6,988 nucleotides of DNA, taken from Alphaproteobacteria bacterium. GTDB taxonomy: Bacteria; Pseudomonadota; Alphaproteobacteria; ATCC43930; CGMCC-115725. Below are positions 1-6,203 of this stretch, in pieces. The notes below the pieces were generated by a model. The model was not told the origin of the DNA. It worked only from the letters and a program-made list of their open reading frames with translations, and searched no databases. The stretch is taken from the NCBI GenBank assembly GCA_019241915.1, contig JAFAWI010000655.1:1-6988 (forward strand). The letters are read 5' to 3'. Numbering within the stretch: the stretch's first letter is position 1; every line of letters starts with the position of its first letter. The position numbers and the translations under genes were made by a program.

Positions 1-492
1 CGGCTGGACTTCGTCGGCGCGGTCGCGGCAGGCGAGGAAGAGCCGTTGCCACCCCGGCAGGCCCAAATCGTTCGACCGGGTCATCGCGAACGATTGTCCG
101 GCGCAGTGGAGCTGGGCCAGCGCCGCGCCGAGCTCGCCGCAGTGATACGGCTCGATGCGGCGCGGCCACATGCCGTTGAGGAACGTGACGATTGCGGCGG
201 GCCGGCCGCACAGCTCCCTGAGCGCGCTGCCGTCCTTTGCGCGCACCGGCGTCGGGCAGGCGACGCCGTGATGCGCCAGATGGTCCATCAGCGCGATGAA
301 AAACGGCAGGTCGGCGGGCGAGACGCGCTTCTCGTAGAGCGTCAGAATGAAAGCGCCGCGCTCGGTGCCGAGCAGGTAGTTCGAGTTTTCGACCCCTTCG
401 GCGATGCCCTTGCACGACAGCACATCGCCGATGTCGTAGGCGGCGATAAAGCCGCGCAACTCGTCGTCGCCGATTTCGGTATAGACCGCCAT
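1..492 (-). CDS. thrB: Homoserine kinase, N-terminal half (runs off the left edge)
   Basis: Translating the minus strand from the ATG at 492 gives 164 uninterrupted residues with no stop before the edge. The protein starts MAVYTEIGDDELRGFIAAYD and carries KGIAEGVENSNY (28-39), LTLYEKR (50-56) and a GELGAALAQLH segment (119-129). These are hallmarks of the alphaproteobacterial homoserine kinase, which has the aminoglycoside-phosphotransferase-like fold and not the GHMP fold. It would phosphorylate homoserine with ATP in cytosolic threonine synthesis. The family is usually about 320 residues, so roughly half is present; the catalytic HxD-type loop would lie outside the window. The Shine-Dalgarno is poor (GGCAGG directly before ATG). 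An upstream ATG at 509 has a better GAGG but is out of frame, so 492 is the supported start. The gene is transcribed divergently from the CDGSH gene. Function is recognised from motifs recalled, not from a search. Confidence 0.9.
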   Translation of the reverse strand, partial: MAVYTEIGDDELRGFIAAYDIGDVLSCKGIAEGVENSNYLLGTERGAFILTLYEKRVSPADLPFFIALMDHLAHHGVACPTPVRAKDGSALRELCGRPAAIVTFLNGMWPRRIEPYHCGELGAALAQLHCAGQSFAMTRSNDLGLPGWQRLFLACRDRADEVQP

Positions 493-628
493 CCTGCCGC
501 TTCGGCCATCCTCGCGCGGCGGCGGCCCGGCCTTGTCTGCCGAGCGAGCCTCGCATAAAGTCGCGGCGCCCTGTCGATGGGGGCCGCGCGACGCGCGGAC
601 AGTACAAGGGCGACGGTGGGGAAGAAAG

Positions 629-868
629 ATGGACGCTCCGATCCCAGCGCAAAAGGCGCCCTACGGCGTCGCCGTCGAGGCCGGCAAGCGCTACTTCTGG
701 TGCGCCTGCGGTCGCAGCAAAGGCCAGCCGTTCTGCGACGGGTCGCACAAGGACACCGCGCTGACGCCGGTGATGTACACCGCCGAAAAGAGCGGCGAGG
801 TGTGGTTCTGCGGCTGCAAGGCGACCGGCAAGTCGCCAATGTGCGACGGGACCCACAACCGCCTTTAG
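629..868 (+). CDS. Small dual-CDGSH iron-sulfur domain protein
   Basis: This 79-residue protein has two CDGSH-type motifs: C25-x-C27...C36-D-G-S-H40 and C61-x-C63...C72-D-G-T-H76. Each supplies the three cysteines and one histidine that bind a 2Fe-2S cluster in the mitoNEET family. Two motifs in one short chain match the bacterial and Miner2-like (type 3) arrangement, in which one polypeptide carries two clusters. There is no signal peptide or membrane anchor, so it should be cytosolic. The physiological role of the bacterial proteins is not settled; electron transfer or cluster handling is inferred from the family. The second motif has CDGTH in place of CDGSH, a common variation that keeps the ligand histidine. 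The start is the first ATG in frame, behind a weak GGGGAAG-like ribosome site. The lipoprotein gene follows after 13 nt, suggesting co-transcription. Confidence 0.9.
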   Translation: MDAPIPAQKAPYGVAVEAGKRYFWCACGRSKGQPFCDGSHKDTALTPVMYTAEKSGEVWFCGCKATGKSPMCDGTHNRL

Positions 869-881
869 ACAGGGCGCGATT

Positions 882-1451
882 TTGCCTGCGGGACGGTTTC
901 GCGGCCTCGCGCCGGCGGTCGCGGCTTTCGCGATCGGCGGCCTGAGCGGCTGCGGCTCGATGTCGATCCCGTTCTTCGGCGGCAAGACGGCGGAAACCCC
1001 GCCGGCGGCGTCCTGTCCAGCGGCGGTCATTCTGCGGCCGCTCGCCAATACCGCGGTCTTTGCGGGCCAAGCCGGGGAACTCAAACCGCCAAACGTCGCG
1101 TGGTACGGCGTCTTCAGCGACATCTCGGTGAAGTGCCAAGTCGCCGGCGATACGTTTCGCGCCGCGCTCGACGACATTATCGTCGCCGACCGCGGCCCGG
1201 CGGTGCGCGGCAACGACGTCGATTTCACCTATTTCGTATCGCTGACCGCGAGCGACCAGACGATCCTCGGCAAGAAATCGTTTGCCGTGCACGTCACGGT
1301 GCCGAGCAGCGCCAAGCGCGGCGGGGTCAACGACCATGTCGAGGTCGCCTTCGCCACCGGCGGACGCCCGCTCTCCGACCTCAACATCACGGTCGGTTTT
1401 CAGCAGACCCCGCAGGCCATCGAGTTCTACAAGAATTTTCGCGGTCGCTGA
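882..1451 (+). CDS. Predicted lipoprotein of unknown function
   Basis: This is a 189-residue protein I do not recognise by family. From a TTG start the N-terminus reads as a short basic stretch (R5, R7), a hydrophobic core (about 9-21) and a lipobox L21-S22-G23-C24. It should therefore be exported and lipid-modified on Cys24. Gly-Ser follows the cysteine, with no Asp, which by the enterobacterial +2 rule favours the outer membrane. A Gly/Pro/Ala linker follows, then a globular part from about residue 45 to 185 that looks beta-rich (FTYFVSLTAS, SFAVHVTVPS, HVEVAFATGG, LNITVGFQQT). Cys45 and Cys85 are the only other cysteines and could pair in the periplasm. TTG at 882 is chosen because later ATGs (960 onward) would remove the lipobox; AGGG lies 7 nt upstream. 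It sits 13 nt after the CDGSH gene. The reading frame and lipobox are clear; the function is unknown. Confidence 0.8.
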   Translation: MPAGRFRGLAPAVAAFAIGGLSGCGSMSIPFFGGKTAETPPAASCPAAVILRPLANTAVFAGQAGELKPPNVAWYGVFSDISVKCQVAGDTFRAALDDIIVADRGPAVRGNDVDFTYFVSLTASDQTILGKKSFAVHVTVPSSAKRGGVNDHVEVAFATGGRPLSDLNITVGFQQTPQAIEFYKNFRGR

Positions 1452-1467
1452 TGCTGGCTTCCGGACG

Positions 1468-1493
1468 CGGCCGGTGCTAAAGCTGGCCGGCCG
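1468..1493. repeat. GC-rich inverted repeat between the lipoprotein gene and the riboswitch
   Basis: CGGCCGG (1468-1474) and CCGGCCG (1487-1493) can form a 7-bp stem with a 12-nt loop that may close further through GC/GC at 1476-1477 and 1482-1483. It lies 17 nt after the lipoprotein stop and just before the first aptamer. No run of T follows, so it is not a standard intrinsic terminator. It could be a 3' end or processing structure of the upstream transcript, or chance in GC-rich DNA. Confidence 0.3.
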
Positions 1494-1502
1494 AATGCAT
1501 GC

Positions 1503-1587
1503 CCGCAGGAGAGGCCGCGCGACTTGATGTGCCGCACGGCGCCGAAGGAGCAACCGCCCCGGAAACTCTCAGGCAAAAGGACTGCGG
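1503..1587 (+). promoter_or_regulatory. Glycine riboswitch, aptamer 1
   Basis: This is the first of two tandem glycine-binding aptamers. P1 is CCGCAG (1503-1508) with CTGCGG (1582-1587). P2 is GAGAG (1509-1513) with CTCTC (1566-1570). A variable arm closes with GCCG (1514-1517) and CGGC (1537-1540). The conserved glycine-aptamer core is present as GCCGAAGGAGCAA (1541-1553) and GGAAACTCTCAGGCAAAAGGAC (1561-1582). Helices and core motifs are read directly from the sequence. The family normally activates gcv operons when glycine is high, and the position directly upstream of gcvT fits that. Confidence 0.96.
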
Positions 1588-1598
1588 ACGTAAGGGCG

Positions 1599-1703
1599 CT
1601 CTGGAAAGCAGCGGCTGGGCCGACCGGCCCCGCCGCTCACCGAAGGAGTAAGCCGACGCGGTGAACGAGCCGCGCGGTGAATCTCTCAGGGGAAGCGACA
1701 GAG
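1599..1703 (+). promoter_or_regulatory. Glycine riboswitch, aptamer 2
   Basis: The second aptamer follows an 11-nt linker. P1 is CTCTG (1599-1603) with CAGAG (1699-1703). P2 pairs GAAAG (1604-1608) with CTCTC (1683-1687) and contains one A/C mismatch at 1606/1685. A long variable arm is formed by GCGGC (1611-1615)/GCCGC (1632-1636) plus GGGCC (1617-1621)/GGCCC (1626-1630). P3 is CACCG (1638-1642) with CGGTG (1675-1679), capped by CGCGG (1657-1661)/CCGCG (1670-1674). The conserved core is CCGAAGGAGTAAG and GGTGAATCTCTCAGG. The short spacing and order are those of the classic tandem glycine riboswitch. I could not convincingly draw the leader-linker P0/kink-turn helix known in this class. Confidence 0.96.
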
Positions 1704-1758
1704 GGGGCATCTCAAGACGGGCGCATCGCGCCGCCCGTCGCATGGAGGTGCGCCTTTG
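1704..1758 (+). promoter_or_regulatory. Expression platform of the glycine riboswitch with the gcvT ribosome binding site
   Basis: Between aptamer 2 and gcvT there is a perfect 8-bp hairpin, GACGGGCG (1716-1723) with CGCCCGTC (1732-1739). The Shine-Dalgarno GGAGG (1744-1748) is 7 nt before the TTG start codon at 1756. The flanking strand GCATCTC (1707-1713) can pair with GAGGTGC (1745-1751), six Watson-Crick pairs and one G-U, burying the Shine-Dalgarno outside the hairpin. A competing helix, 1719-1727 with 1747-1755, would also cover it. No T run follows the hairpin. I therefore infer control at translation initiation and not by an intrinsic terminator. I could not identify by eye the switch that releases the site when glycine binds. 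Confidence 0.6.
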
Positions 1759-2859
1759 GTTGCTGCCGACGAAACGCTCCGCCTGCGGCAGACGCCGCTG
1801 CATGCCCTGCACGTCTCGCTGGGCGCCAAGATGGTGCCGTTCGCCGGCTACGACATGCCGGTGCAGTACCCGTCCGGCATCATCGCGGAGCATCTGCACA
1901 CGCGCAGCAAAGCCGGGCTGTTCGATGTCTCGCATATGGGACAGGTGCGGCTGCACGGCGTCGGCGCAAAGGCGCTCGAAGCGCTGGTGCCGGGCGACCT
2001 TGCGGCGCTGCCGGACGGCCGCATGCGCTACACGCTGCTGCTCAACGATGAGGGCGGCATCGTCGATGACCTGATGGCGATCCGCACCGATGGGGAATTC
2101 CGGCTCGTCGTCAACGCTGCCCGCAAGGAAATCGACGTCGCCCATCTGCGCGAGCGGCTGGGGTCTGCCGCGGTCGAGCTCGACGCGGATCGTGCGCTGC
2201 TCGCACTGCAGGGACCGCTCGCCGCCGAGGTGCTGTCGCGCCTGGCGCCGGCAGTCGCGGCGATGCCGTTTCTGTCGTGCGTGCAGATCGGCGGCCTGTT
2301 CATCACCCGCTCGGGCTATACCGGCGAGGACGGCTTCGAGATCTCGGTGGCCGCCGCCGATGCGGTCGCGCTGGCCGAGCGGCTGCTGGCCGAGCCAGAG
2401 GTCGCGCCGGTCGGGCTCGGCGCCCGCGACACGCTGCGCCTCGAAGCCGGGCTTTGCCTCTATGGCCATGACATCGACGACACGACGAGCCCGGTCGCGG
2501 CCGGTCTCGCCTGGACCATCAGCGCGCGGCGCCGCGCGGAAGGGGGCTTTCCCGGCGCCGACCGCATCTTGCGGGAACTCGCCGACCCGCCGGCCTGCCG
2601 CCGTGTCGGCATCCGCCCCGACGGACGGGCGCCGGCGCGCGAGGGCAGCGCCATTGTCGACGATGCCGGCAACCTGATCGGCGAAGTGACGAGCGGCGGC
2701 TTTGGCCCCTCGCTCAACGCACCGATCGCGATGGGCTATGTGGCCCGCGCCTATTCCGACCCCGGCACCGCGCTGGCGGTGGTCGTGCGCGACGTTGCCC
2801 GGCCGGCGCGCGTCGCGCCGATGCCGTTTGTGCCGACCCGCTACTACCGCGCCCCATAG
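1756..2859 (+). CDS. gcvT: Glycine cleavage system T-protein (aminomethyltransferase)
   Basis: GcvT takes the aminomethyl group from GcvH, transfers the methylene to tetrahydrofolate to give 5,10-methylene-THF, and releases ammonia. The 367 residues match the usual 360-375. Visible family motifs are MVPFAGYDMPVQYP (26-39), GLFDVSHMGQ (54-63), LNDEGGIVDDL (96-106), SGYTGEDGFE (186-195), LGARDTLRLEAG (221-232) and VTSGGFGPSL (311-320). Asp104 in the IVDDL motif aligns with the catalytic aspartate studied in the E. coli and Thermotoga enzymes. The start is TTG: it has GGAGG 7 nt upstream and gives the expected N-terminus (TPLHALHVSLGAKMVPFAGY). The ATG at 1742 and GTG at 1748 are out of frame. 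It is the first gene of the operon, behind the glycine riboswitch. Its stop codon lies within the AGGAGG of gcvH. Confidence 0.97.
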   Translation: MVAADETLRLRQTPLHALHVSLGAKMVPFAGYDMPVQYPSGIIAEHLHTRSKAGLFDVSHMGQVRLHGVGAKALEALVPGDLAALPDGRMRYTLLLNDEGGIVDDLMAIRTDGEFRLVVNAARKEIDVAHLRERLGSAAVELDADRALLALQGPLAAEVLSRLAPAVAAMPFLSCVQIGGLFITRSGYTGEDGFEISVAAADAVALAERLLAEPEVAPVGLGARDTLRLEAGLCLYGHDIDDTTSPVAAGLAWTISARRRAEGGFPGADRILRELADPPACRRVGIRPDGRAPAREGSAIVDDAGNLIGEVTSGGFGPSLNAPIAMGYVARAYSDPGTALAVVVRDVARPARVAPMPFVPTRYYRAP

Positions 2860-2869
2860 GAGGCCGCCG

Positions 2870-3247
2870 ATGGCGACACTGCGCTTCACCAAAGACCACG
2901 AATGGATCCGGCAGGACGGCGACACCGCGGTGATCGGCATCACCGATTATGCCCAGCAGCAGCTGGGCGACATCGTCTATGTCGAATTGCCCGCGCCCGG
3001 CACGCGCGTCGAATGCGGCAAGGAAGCCGCCGTCGTCGAATCGGCCAAGGCCGCCAGCGAGGTTTACGCGCCGGTCTCGGGCGAGGTGATCGCGGTCAAC
3101 GAGGCGATTGCCGGCGATCCGGCCAAGGTCAATGCCGACCCGATGGGCGAGGGCTGGTTTCTCAGCGTCAAGCTCGACGACCCGAATGCGCTCGACGGGC
3201 TGATGGATGAGGCCGCTTATGCCGCTTTCGTCGCGGAGCAGGGCTGA
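2870..3247 (+). CDS. gcvH: Glycine cleavage system H-protein (lipoyl carrier)
   Basis: GcvH is the small lipoyl shuttle that carries the aminomethyl intermediate from the P-protein to the T-protein and is then re-oxidised by lipoamide dehydrogenase. The 125 residues are typical. The N-terminus LRFTKDHEW, the ITDYAQQQLGDIVYVELP segment (24-41) and the lipoyl motif VESAKAASEVYAPVSGEV (56-73) are characteristic. Lys60 is the expected lipoylation site. AGGAGG (2858-2863) stands 6 nt before the ATG and overlaps the gcvT stop codon, which fixes the start and suggests coupling. The stop TGA shares its A with the ATG of gcvPA. Lipoylation enzymes are not in the window. Confidence 0.97.
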   Translation: MATLRFTKDHEWIRQDGDTAVIGITDYAQQQLGDIVYVELPAPGTRVECGKEAAVVESAKAASEVYAPVSGEVIAVNEAIAGDPAKVNADPMGEGWFLSVKLDDPNALDGLMDEAAYAAFVAEQG

Positions 3248-4587
3248 TGCGCTACCTGCCGCTGACTCTGGACGACCGGCGGGAGATGCTGGCGGCGATC
3301 GGCGTCGGCTCGATCGACGACCTCTTTGCCGACGTGCCATCGGCGGCACGCCGCGAAGGGCTGCTCGACCTGCCGCTTGCGCAAGGCGAACTGGAGGTCG
3401 AGCGCGCGCTGTCGCGGATGGCGGCAAAGAACATGGTCGCCGGCGCGGTGCCGTTTTTTATCGGCGCGGGGGCCTATCGCCACCATATGCCCGCGGCCGT
3501 CGACCATCTGATCCAGCGCGGCGAGTTTCTGACCTCGTATACGCCGTATCAGCCCGAAATGGCGCAGGGCACACTGCAGGCGCTGTTCGAATTTCAGACG
3601 CAGGTGGCGCTGGTGACCCGTATGGATGTCGCCAACGCCTCGCTCTATGACGGCGCCACGGCGTGCGCCGAGGCGGTGGCGATGGCGCATCGCATTACCC
3701 GGCGAGGCAAGGCGATCCTGTCGGGCGCGTTGCATCCGCATTACCGCACCGTGTGCCAGACCTATGCGCAGTTCTCCGGGCTCCAGGTCGAGGCGCTGAA
3801 GCCGACCCCGGGCCGCGCCGACCCGATCGACATCGACGGCGACACGGCGTGCATCGTCGTCCAGTACCCGGATTTCTTTGGCGAGCTGCGCGACTGCTCG
3901 GCCTTGGCGACGCGCTGCCGGCAGGCGGGTGCGCTGCTGATCGTCGTGGTGACCGAGATGGTGGCGCTCGGTGCGGTGACGCCGCCGGGCGAGATGGGCG
4001 CCGACATCGTCGCCGGCGAAGGCCAGTCGATCGGCAACGCGCTCAATTTCGGCGGGCCTTACGTTGGGCTGTTCGCCACCCGCGAGCAGCATGTCCGCCA
4101 GATGCCCGGCCGCCTCGCCGGGCAGACGGTCGATGCCGACGGACGGCGCGGCTGGGTGCTGACGTTGTCGACCCGCGAGCAACACATCCGCCGCGAGAAG
4201 GCGACCAGCAACATCTGCACGAATTCGGGCCTCTGCGCGCTGGCCTTCACGATCCATCTGGCGCTGCTCGGCGAGGCCGGCCTGACCCGGCTGGCGCAGC
4301 TCAACCACGCCGCCGCCTGCAACCTCGCCGACCGGCTCGCGGCGCTGCCGGGGGTGCGCCTGGTCAGCGAGTGCTTTTTCAACGAGTTTGTGCTGCGCCT
4401 GCCGATGGCTGCCGCGAGTGCGGTCGCGGCGCTCGCCGATCGCGGCGTGCTCGGCGGCGTGCCGCTGAGCCGTTTTTATCCCGAGCGCGAGGAGCTCGCC
4501 GACCTGCTCCTGGTCGCGGCGACCGAGACGGCAACCGGTAACGACATCGATGCCTATGAGGCGGCGCTCCGGGAGGTGCTGCGGTGA
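3247..4587 (+). CDS. gcvPA: Glycine dehydrogenase (decarboxylating) subunit 1, P-protein alpha
   Basis: This is the N-terminal-half subunit of the split P-protein. With GcvPB it forms the PLP enzyme that decarboxylates glycine and transfers the aminomethyl group to lipoyl-GcvH. The 446 residues match the family norm of about 445-450. Motifs seen are FFIGAGAYRHHMP (70-82), TSYTPYQPEMAQGTLQALFE (96-115), ASLYDGATACAEA (131-143), PPGEMGADIVAGEGQSIG (246-263), and the segment 286-330 with MPGRLAGQTVD, STREQHIRREKATSNICTN and SGLCAL. The PLP lysine is on the partner subunit, as expected for this half. The start ATG overlaps the gcvH stop by one base with GGAGCAGGG just upstream. The 3' end overlaps gcvPB by 4 nt (GTGA). 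This tight packing fits equal production of the two subunits. Confidence 0.97.
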   Translation: MRYLPLTLDDRREMLAAIGVGSIDDLFADVPSAARREGLLDLPLAQGELEVERALSRMAAKNMVAGAVPFFIGAGAYRHHMPAAVDHLIQRGEFLTSYTPYQPEMAQGTLQALFEFQTQVALVTRMDVANASLYDGATACAEAVAMAHRITRRGKAILSGALHPHYRTVCQTYAQFSGLQVEALKPTPGRADPIDIDGDTACIVVQYPDFFGELRDCSALATRCRQAGALLIVVVTEMVALGAVTPPGEMGADIVAGEGQSIGNALNFGGPYVGLFATREQHVRQMPGRLAGQTVDADGRRGWVLTLSTREQHIRREKATSNICTNSGLCALAFTIHLALLGEAGLTRLAQLNHAAACNLADRLAALPGVRLVSECFFNEFVLRLPMAAASAVAALADRGVLGGVPLSRFYPEREELADLLLVAATETATGNDIDAYEAALREVLR

Positions 4588-6140
4588 CCGGCTGGAGCCA
4601 GGCGCTGCGGGCGCCTTCGATGGCGGCGTCCGACACGCCGACCTTCACCGGCAATCGCGGCCTGCAGGTCGAAGAGAAGCTGATCTTCGAGCAGGATGCG
4701 CCCGGACGATGTGGGGTCGACTTGCCCGAGCCGCCGCCGCATAACAACCGTCTCGGCGGCCTTGCGCGCTGCTCGCCGATCGGACTTCCCGGTCTCAGCG
4801 AACCGCAGGTCGTGCGCCATTTCACCCGGCTGTCGCAAAAGAACTATGCAATCGACAGCGGGCTCTACCCGCTCGGCTCGTGCACGATGAAGCACAACCC
4901 GCGCCTCAACGAGCGGTTGGCGCGGCTCGCCGGCTTTGCCGACATCCATCCGCTGCAGCCGGAGAGCACCGTTCAAGGCGCGCTCGAACTGATCGACACG
5001 CTGGCGCATTGGCTGAAGGTGCTGACCGGGATGCCGGCGGTCGCGCTGTCGCCCGCGGCCGGCGCGCATGGCGAATTGTGCGGCATGATGACGATCCGCG
5101 CCGCGCTCAGCGCGCAGGGTGACGCCCGCACCCGCATCCTGGTGCCGGAATCCGCGCATGGCACCAACCCGGCGACCGCGGCGTCGTGCGGCTATGCGAT
5201 CGACGCGATCCCGAACAATGCGCGCGGCCGGGTCGATCTCGCCGCGCTCAAGGCCAAGCTCGGCGGCGATGTCGCGGCGCTGATGCTGACCAACCCCAAC
5301 ACCTGCGGCCTGTTCGAGGACGAGATCGTCGAGATTGCCGCCGCGGTCCATGCTGCAGGCGCGTATTTCTATTGCGACGGGGCAAATTTCAACGCGATCG
5401 TCGGCCGGGTGCGCCCGGCCGATCTCGGCATCGACGCGCTGCACCTCAACCTGCACAAGACGTTCTCGACCCCGCACGGCGGCGGCGGGCCGGGCAGCGG
5501 CCCGGTGGCGCTCGCCGCCGCGCTGGCGCCTTTTGCGCCGCTGCCGTGGATCGTGCACGGCGATGCGGGGTGGCGGCTGGTCGAGCATGCCGAAGGCGCC
5601 GCGGCCGCGGCGATCGGCCGGCTCAAGGGGTTTCACGGGCAGATGGGCATGTTTGTCCGGGCGCTCGCCTACATGATGAGCCACGGCGCCGACGGCCTCC
5701 GCCAAGTCGCCGAGGACGCCGTGCTCAACGCGAATTACCTGCGCGTCCGGCTGGCCGATGCACTGACGCAATCGTATCCGGGCGCGTGCATGCACGAGGT
5801 GCTGTTTGACGACCGCTTCCTCAAGGACACCGGGGTCGCCACGCTCGACTTCGCCAAGGCGCTGATCGACGAGGGGTTTCACCCGATGACGATGTATTTC
5901 CCGCTGGTGGTGCACGGCGCGGTGCTGATCGAGCCGACCGAGACCGAGAGCAAGGCCTCGCTCGACCAGTTTGCCGATACGGTCAACGCGCTGGCGGCGC
6001 GCGCCACGGCGGGCGACGCCGCAAGCTTCCACGCCGCGCCGCGTCTGACCCCGCGCCGCCGGCTCGACGAGACCGGCGCGGCGCGCAAGCCGGTGCTGCG
6101 CTGGCGCCCAAACGCGGTGCAGCGCGACGCCGCGGATTGA
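4584..6140 (+). CDS. gcvPB: Glycine dehydrogenase (decarboxylating) subunit 2, P-protein beta
   Basis: This is the C-terminal-half subunit of the split P-protein and carries the PLP site. Lys292 in LHLNLHKTFSTPHGGGGPG (286-304) is the Schiff-base lysine by family. Other motifs are YAIDSGLYPLGSCTMKHNPR (88-107), PAAGAHGELCGM (157-168), VPESAHGTNPATA (187-199), LTNPNTCGLFE (235-245), CDGANFNAIVG (264-274) and MTMYFPLVVHGAVLIEPTE (435-453). The C-terminus (PRLTP.RRLDETGAARKPVLRW) is typical of proteobacterial GcvPB. The 518 residues fit the family. Initiation is GTG, overlapping the gcvPA stop in GTGA, with GGGAGG 7 nt upstream; translational coupling is likely. It is the last gene of the operon; no intrinsic terminator is visible after its stop. 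Confidence 0.97.
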   Translation: MTGWSQALRAPSMAASDTPTFTGNRGLQVEEKLIFEQDAPGRCGVDLPEPPPHNNRLGGLARCSPIGLPGLSEPQVVRHFTRLSQKNYAIDSGLYPLGSCTMKHNPRLNERLARLAGFADIHPLQPESTVQGALELIDTLAHWLKVLTGMPAVALSPAAGAHGELCGMMTIRAALSAQGDARTRILVPESAHGTNPATAASCGYAIDAIPNNARGRVDLAALKAKLGGDVAALMLTNPNTCGLFEDEIVEIAAAVHAAGAYFYCDGANFNAIVGRVRPADLGIDALHLNLHKTFSTPHGGGGPGSGPVALAAALAPFAPLPWIVHGDAGWRLVEHAEGAAAAAIGRLKGFHGQMGMFVRALAYMMSHGADGLRQVAEDAVLNANYLRVRLADALTQSYPGACMHEVLFDDRFLKDTGVATLDFAKALIDEGFHPMTMYFPLVVHGAVLIEPTETESKASLDQFADTVNALAARATAGDAASFHAAPRLTPRRRLDETGAARKPVLRWRPNAVQRDAAD

Positions 6141-6187
6141 CCATTAAACCTAGTTATATTGTAATATAATATCAATTGACATATCAA
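6137..6187. promoter_or_regulatory. AT-rich putative operator region upstream of the peroxiredoxin gene
   Basis: The stretch 6141-6187 has only 10 G or C in 47 bases (hand count), in sharp contrast to the GC-rich surroundings. It holds a near-perfect palindrome, TTATATT-GT-AATATAA (6154-6169), and a 7-bp direct repeat ATATCAA at 6169-6175 and 6181-6187, spaced 12 nt start to start. It also holds the palindrome CAATTG (6173-6178). Such a combination is typical of a transcription-factor binding site next to a promoter. I cannot name the regulator. The palindrome is symmetric, so it could also influence the other strand, but no divergent gene is present. Confidence 0.45.
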
Positions 6188-6203
6188 GGCAGCGGAATAA
6201 GCT
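6176..6203 (+). promoter_or_regulatory. Candidate sigma-70-type promoter for the peroxiredoxin gene
   Basis: A perfect TTGACA box (6176-6181) is followed after 16 nt by a weak TAAGCT (6198-6203, three matches to TATAAT). An alternative is TTGACC (6137-6142) with TAATAT (6162-6167) at 19 nt. Either would leave a leader of roughly 100-145 nt before the ATG at 6313. The second choice would place the -10 box inside the palindrome at 6154-6169. The -10 calls are weak, so the exact start is uncertain. Confidence 0.35.

Noticed and set aside
46..558. Plus-strand open frame of 170 codons opposite thrB
   Set aside because: The minus-strand frame gives a clear homoserine kinase over the same bases; the plus-strand product has no recognisable domain.
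1380..1500. Promoter for the gcv operon
   Set aside because: One must exist near here unless transcription reads through, but I found no -35/-10 pair convincing enough to annotate.
342..1553. Long minus-strand open frame of 403 codons
   Set aside because: It lies antisense to the CDGSH and lipoprotein genes and out of frame over thrB. Its translation is Arg/Ala-rich low-complexity typical of GC-rich shadow frames.
1488..1600. Leader-linker P0 kink-turn of the tandem glycine riboswitch
   Set aside because: The only pairing I could draw (GCCC 1501-1504 with GGGC 1594-1597) conflicts with P1 of aptamer 1, so I do not claim it.
1716..1739. Rho-independent terminator in the gcvT leader
   Set aside because: The hairpin is strong but is followed by GCATGGAGG with no T run, so termination there is unlikely.
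1477..2943. 488-codon minus-strand frame opposite the riboswitch and gcvT
   Set aside because: Shadow of gcvT; no family motifs and it runs through a conserved RNA structure.
4554..6032. 492-codon minus-strand frame opposite gcvPB
   Set aside because: The complement of a strongly conserved gene; the translation is rich in Arg, His and Ala with no motif.
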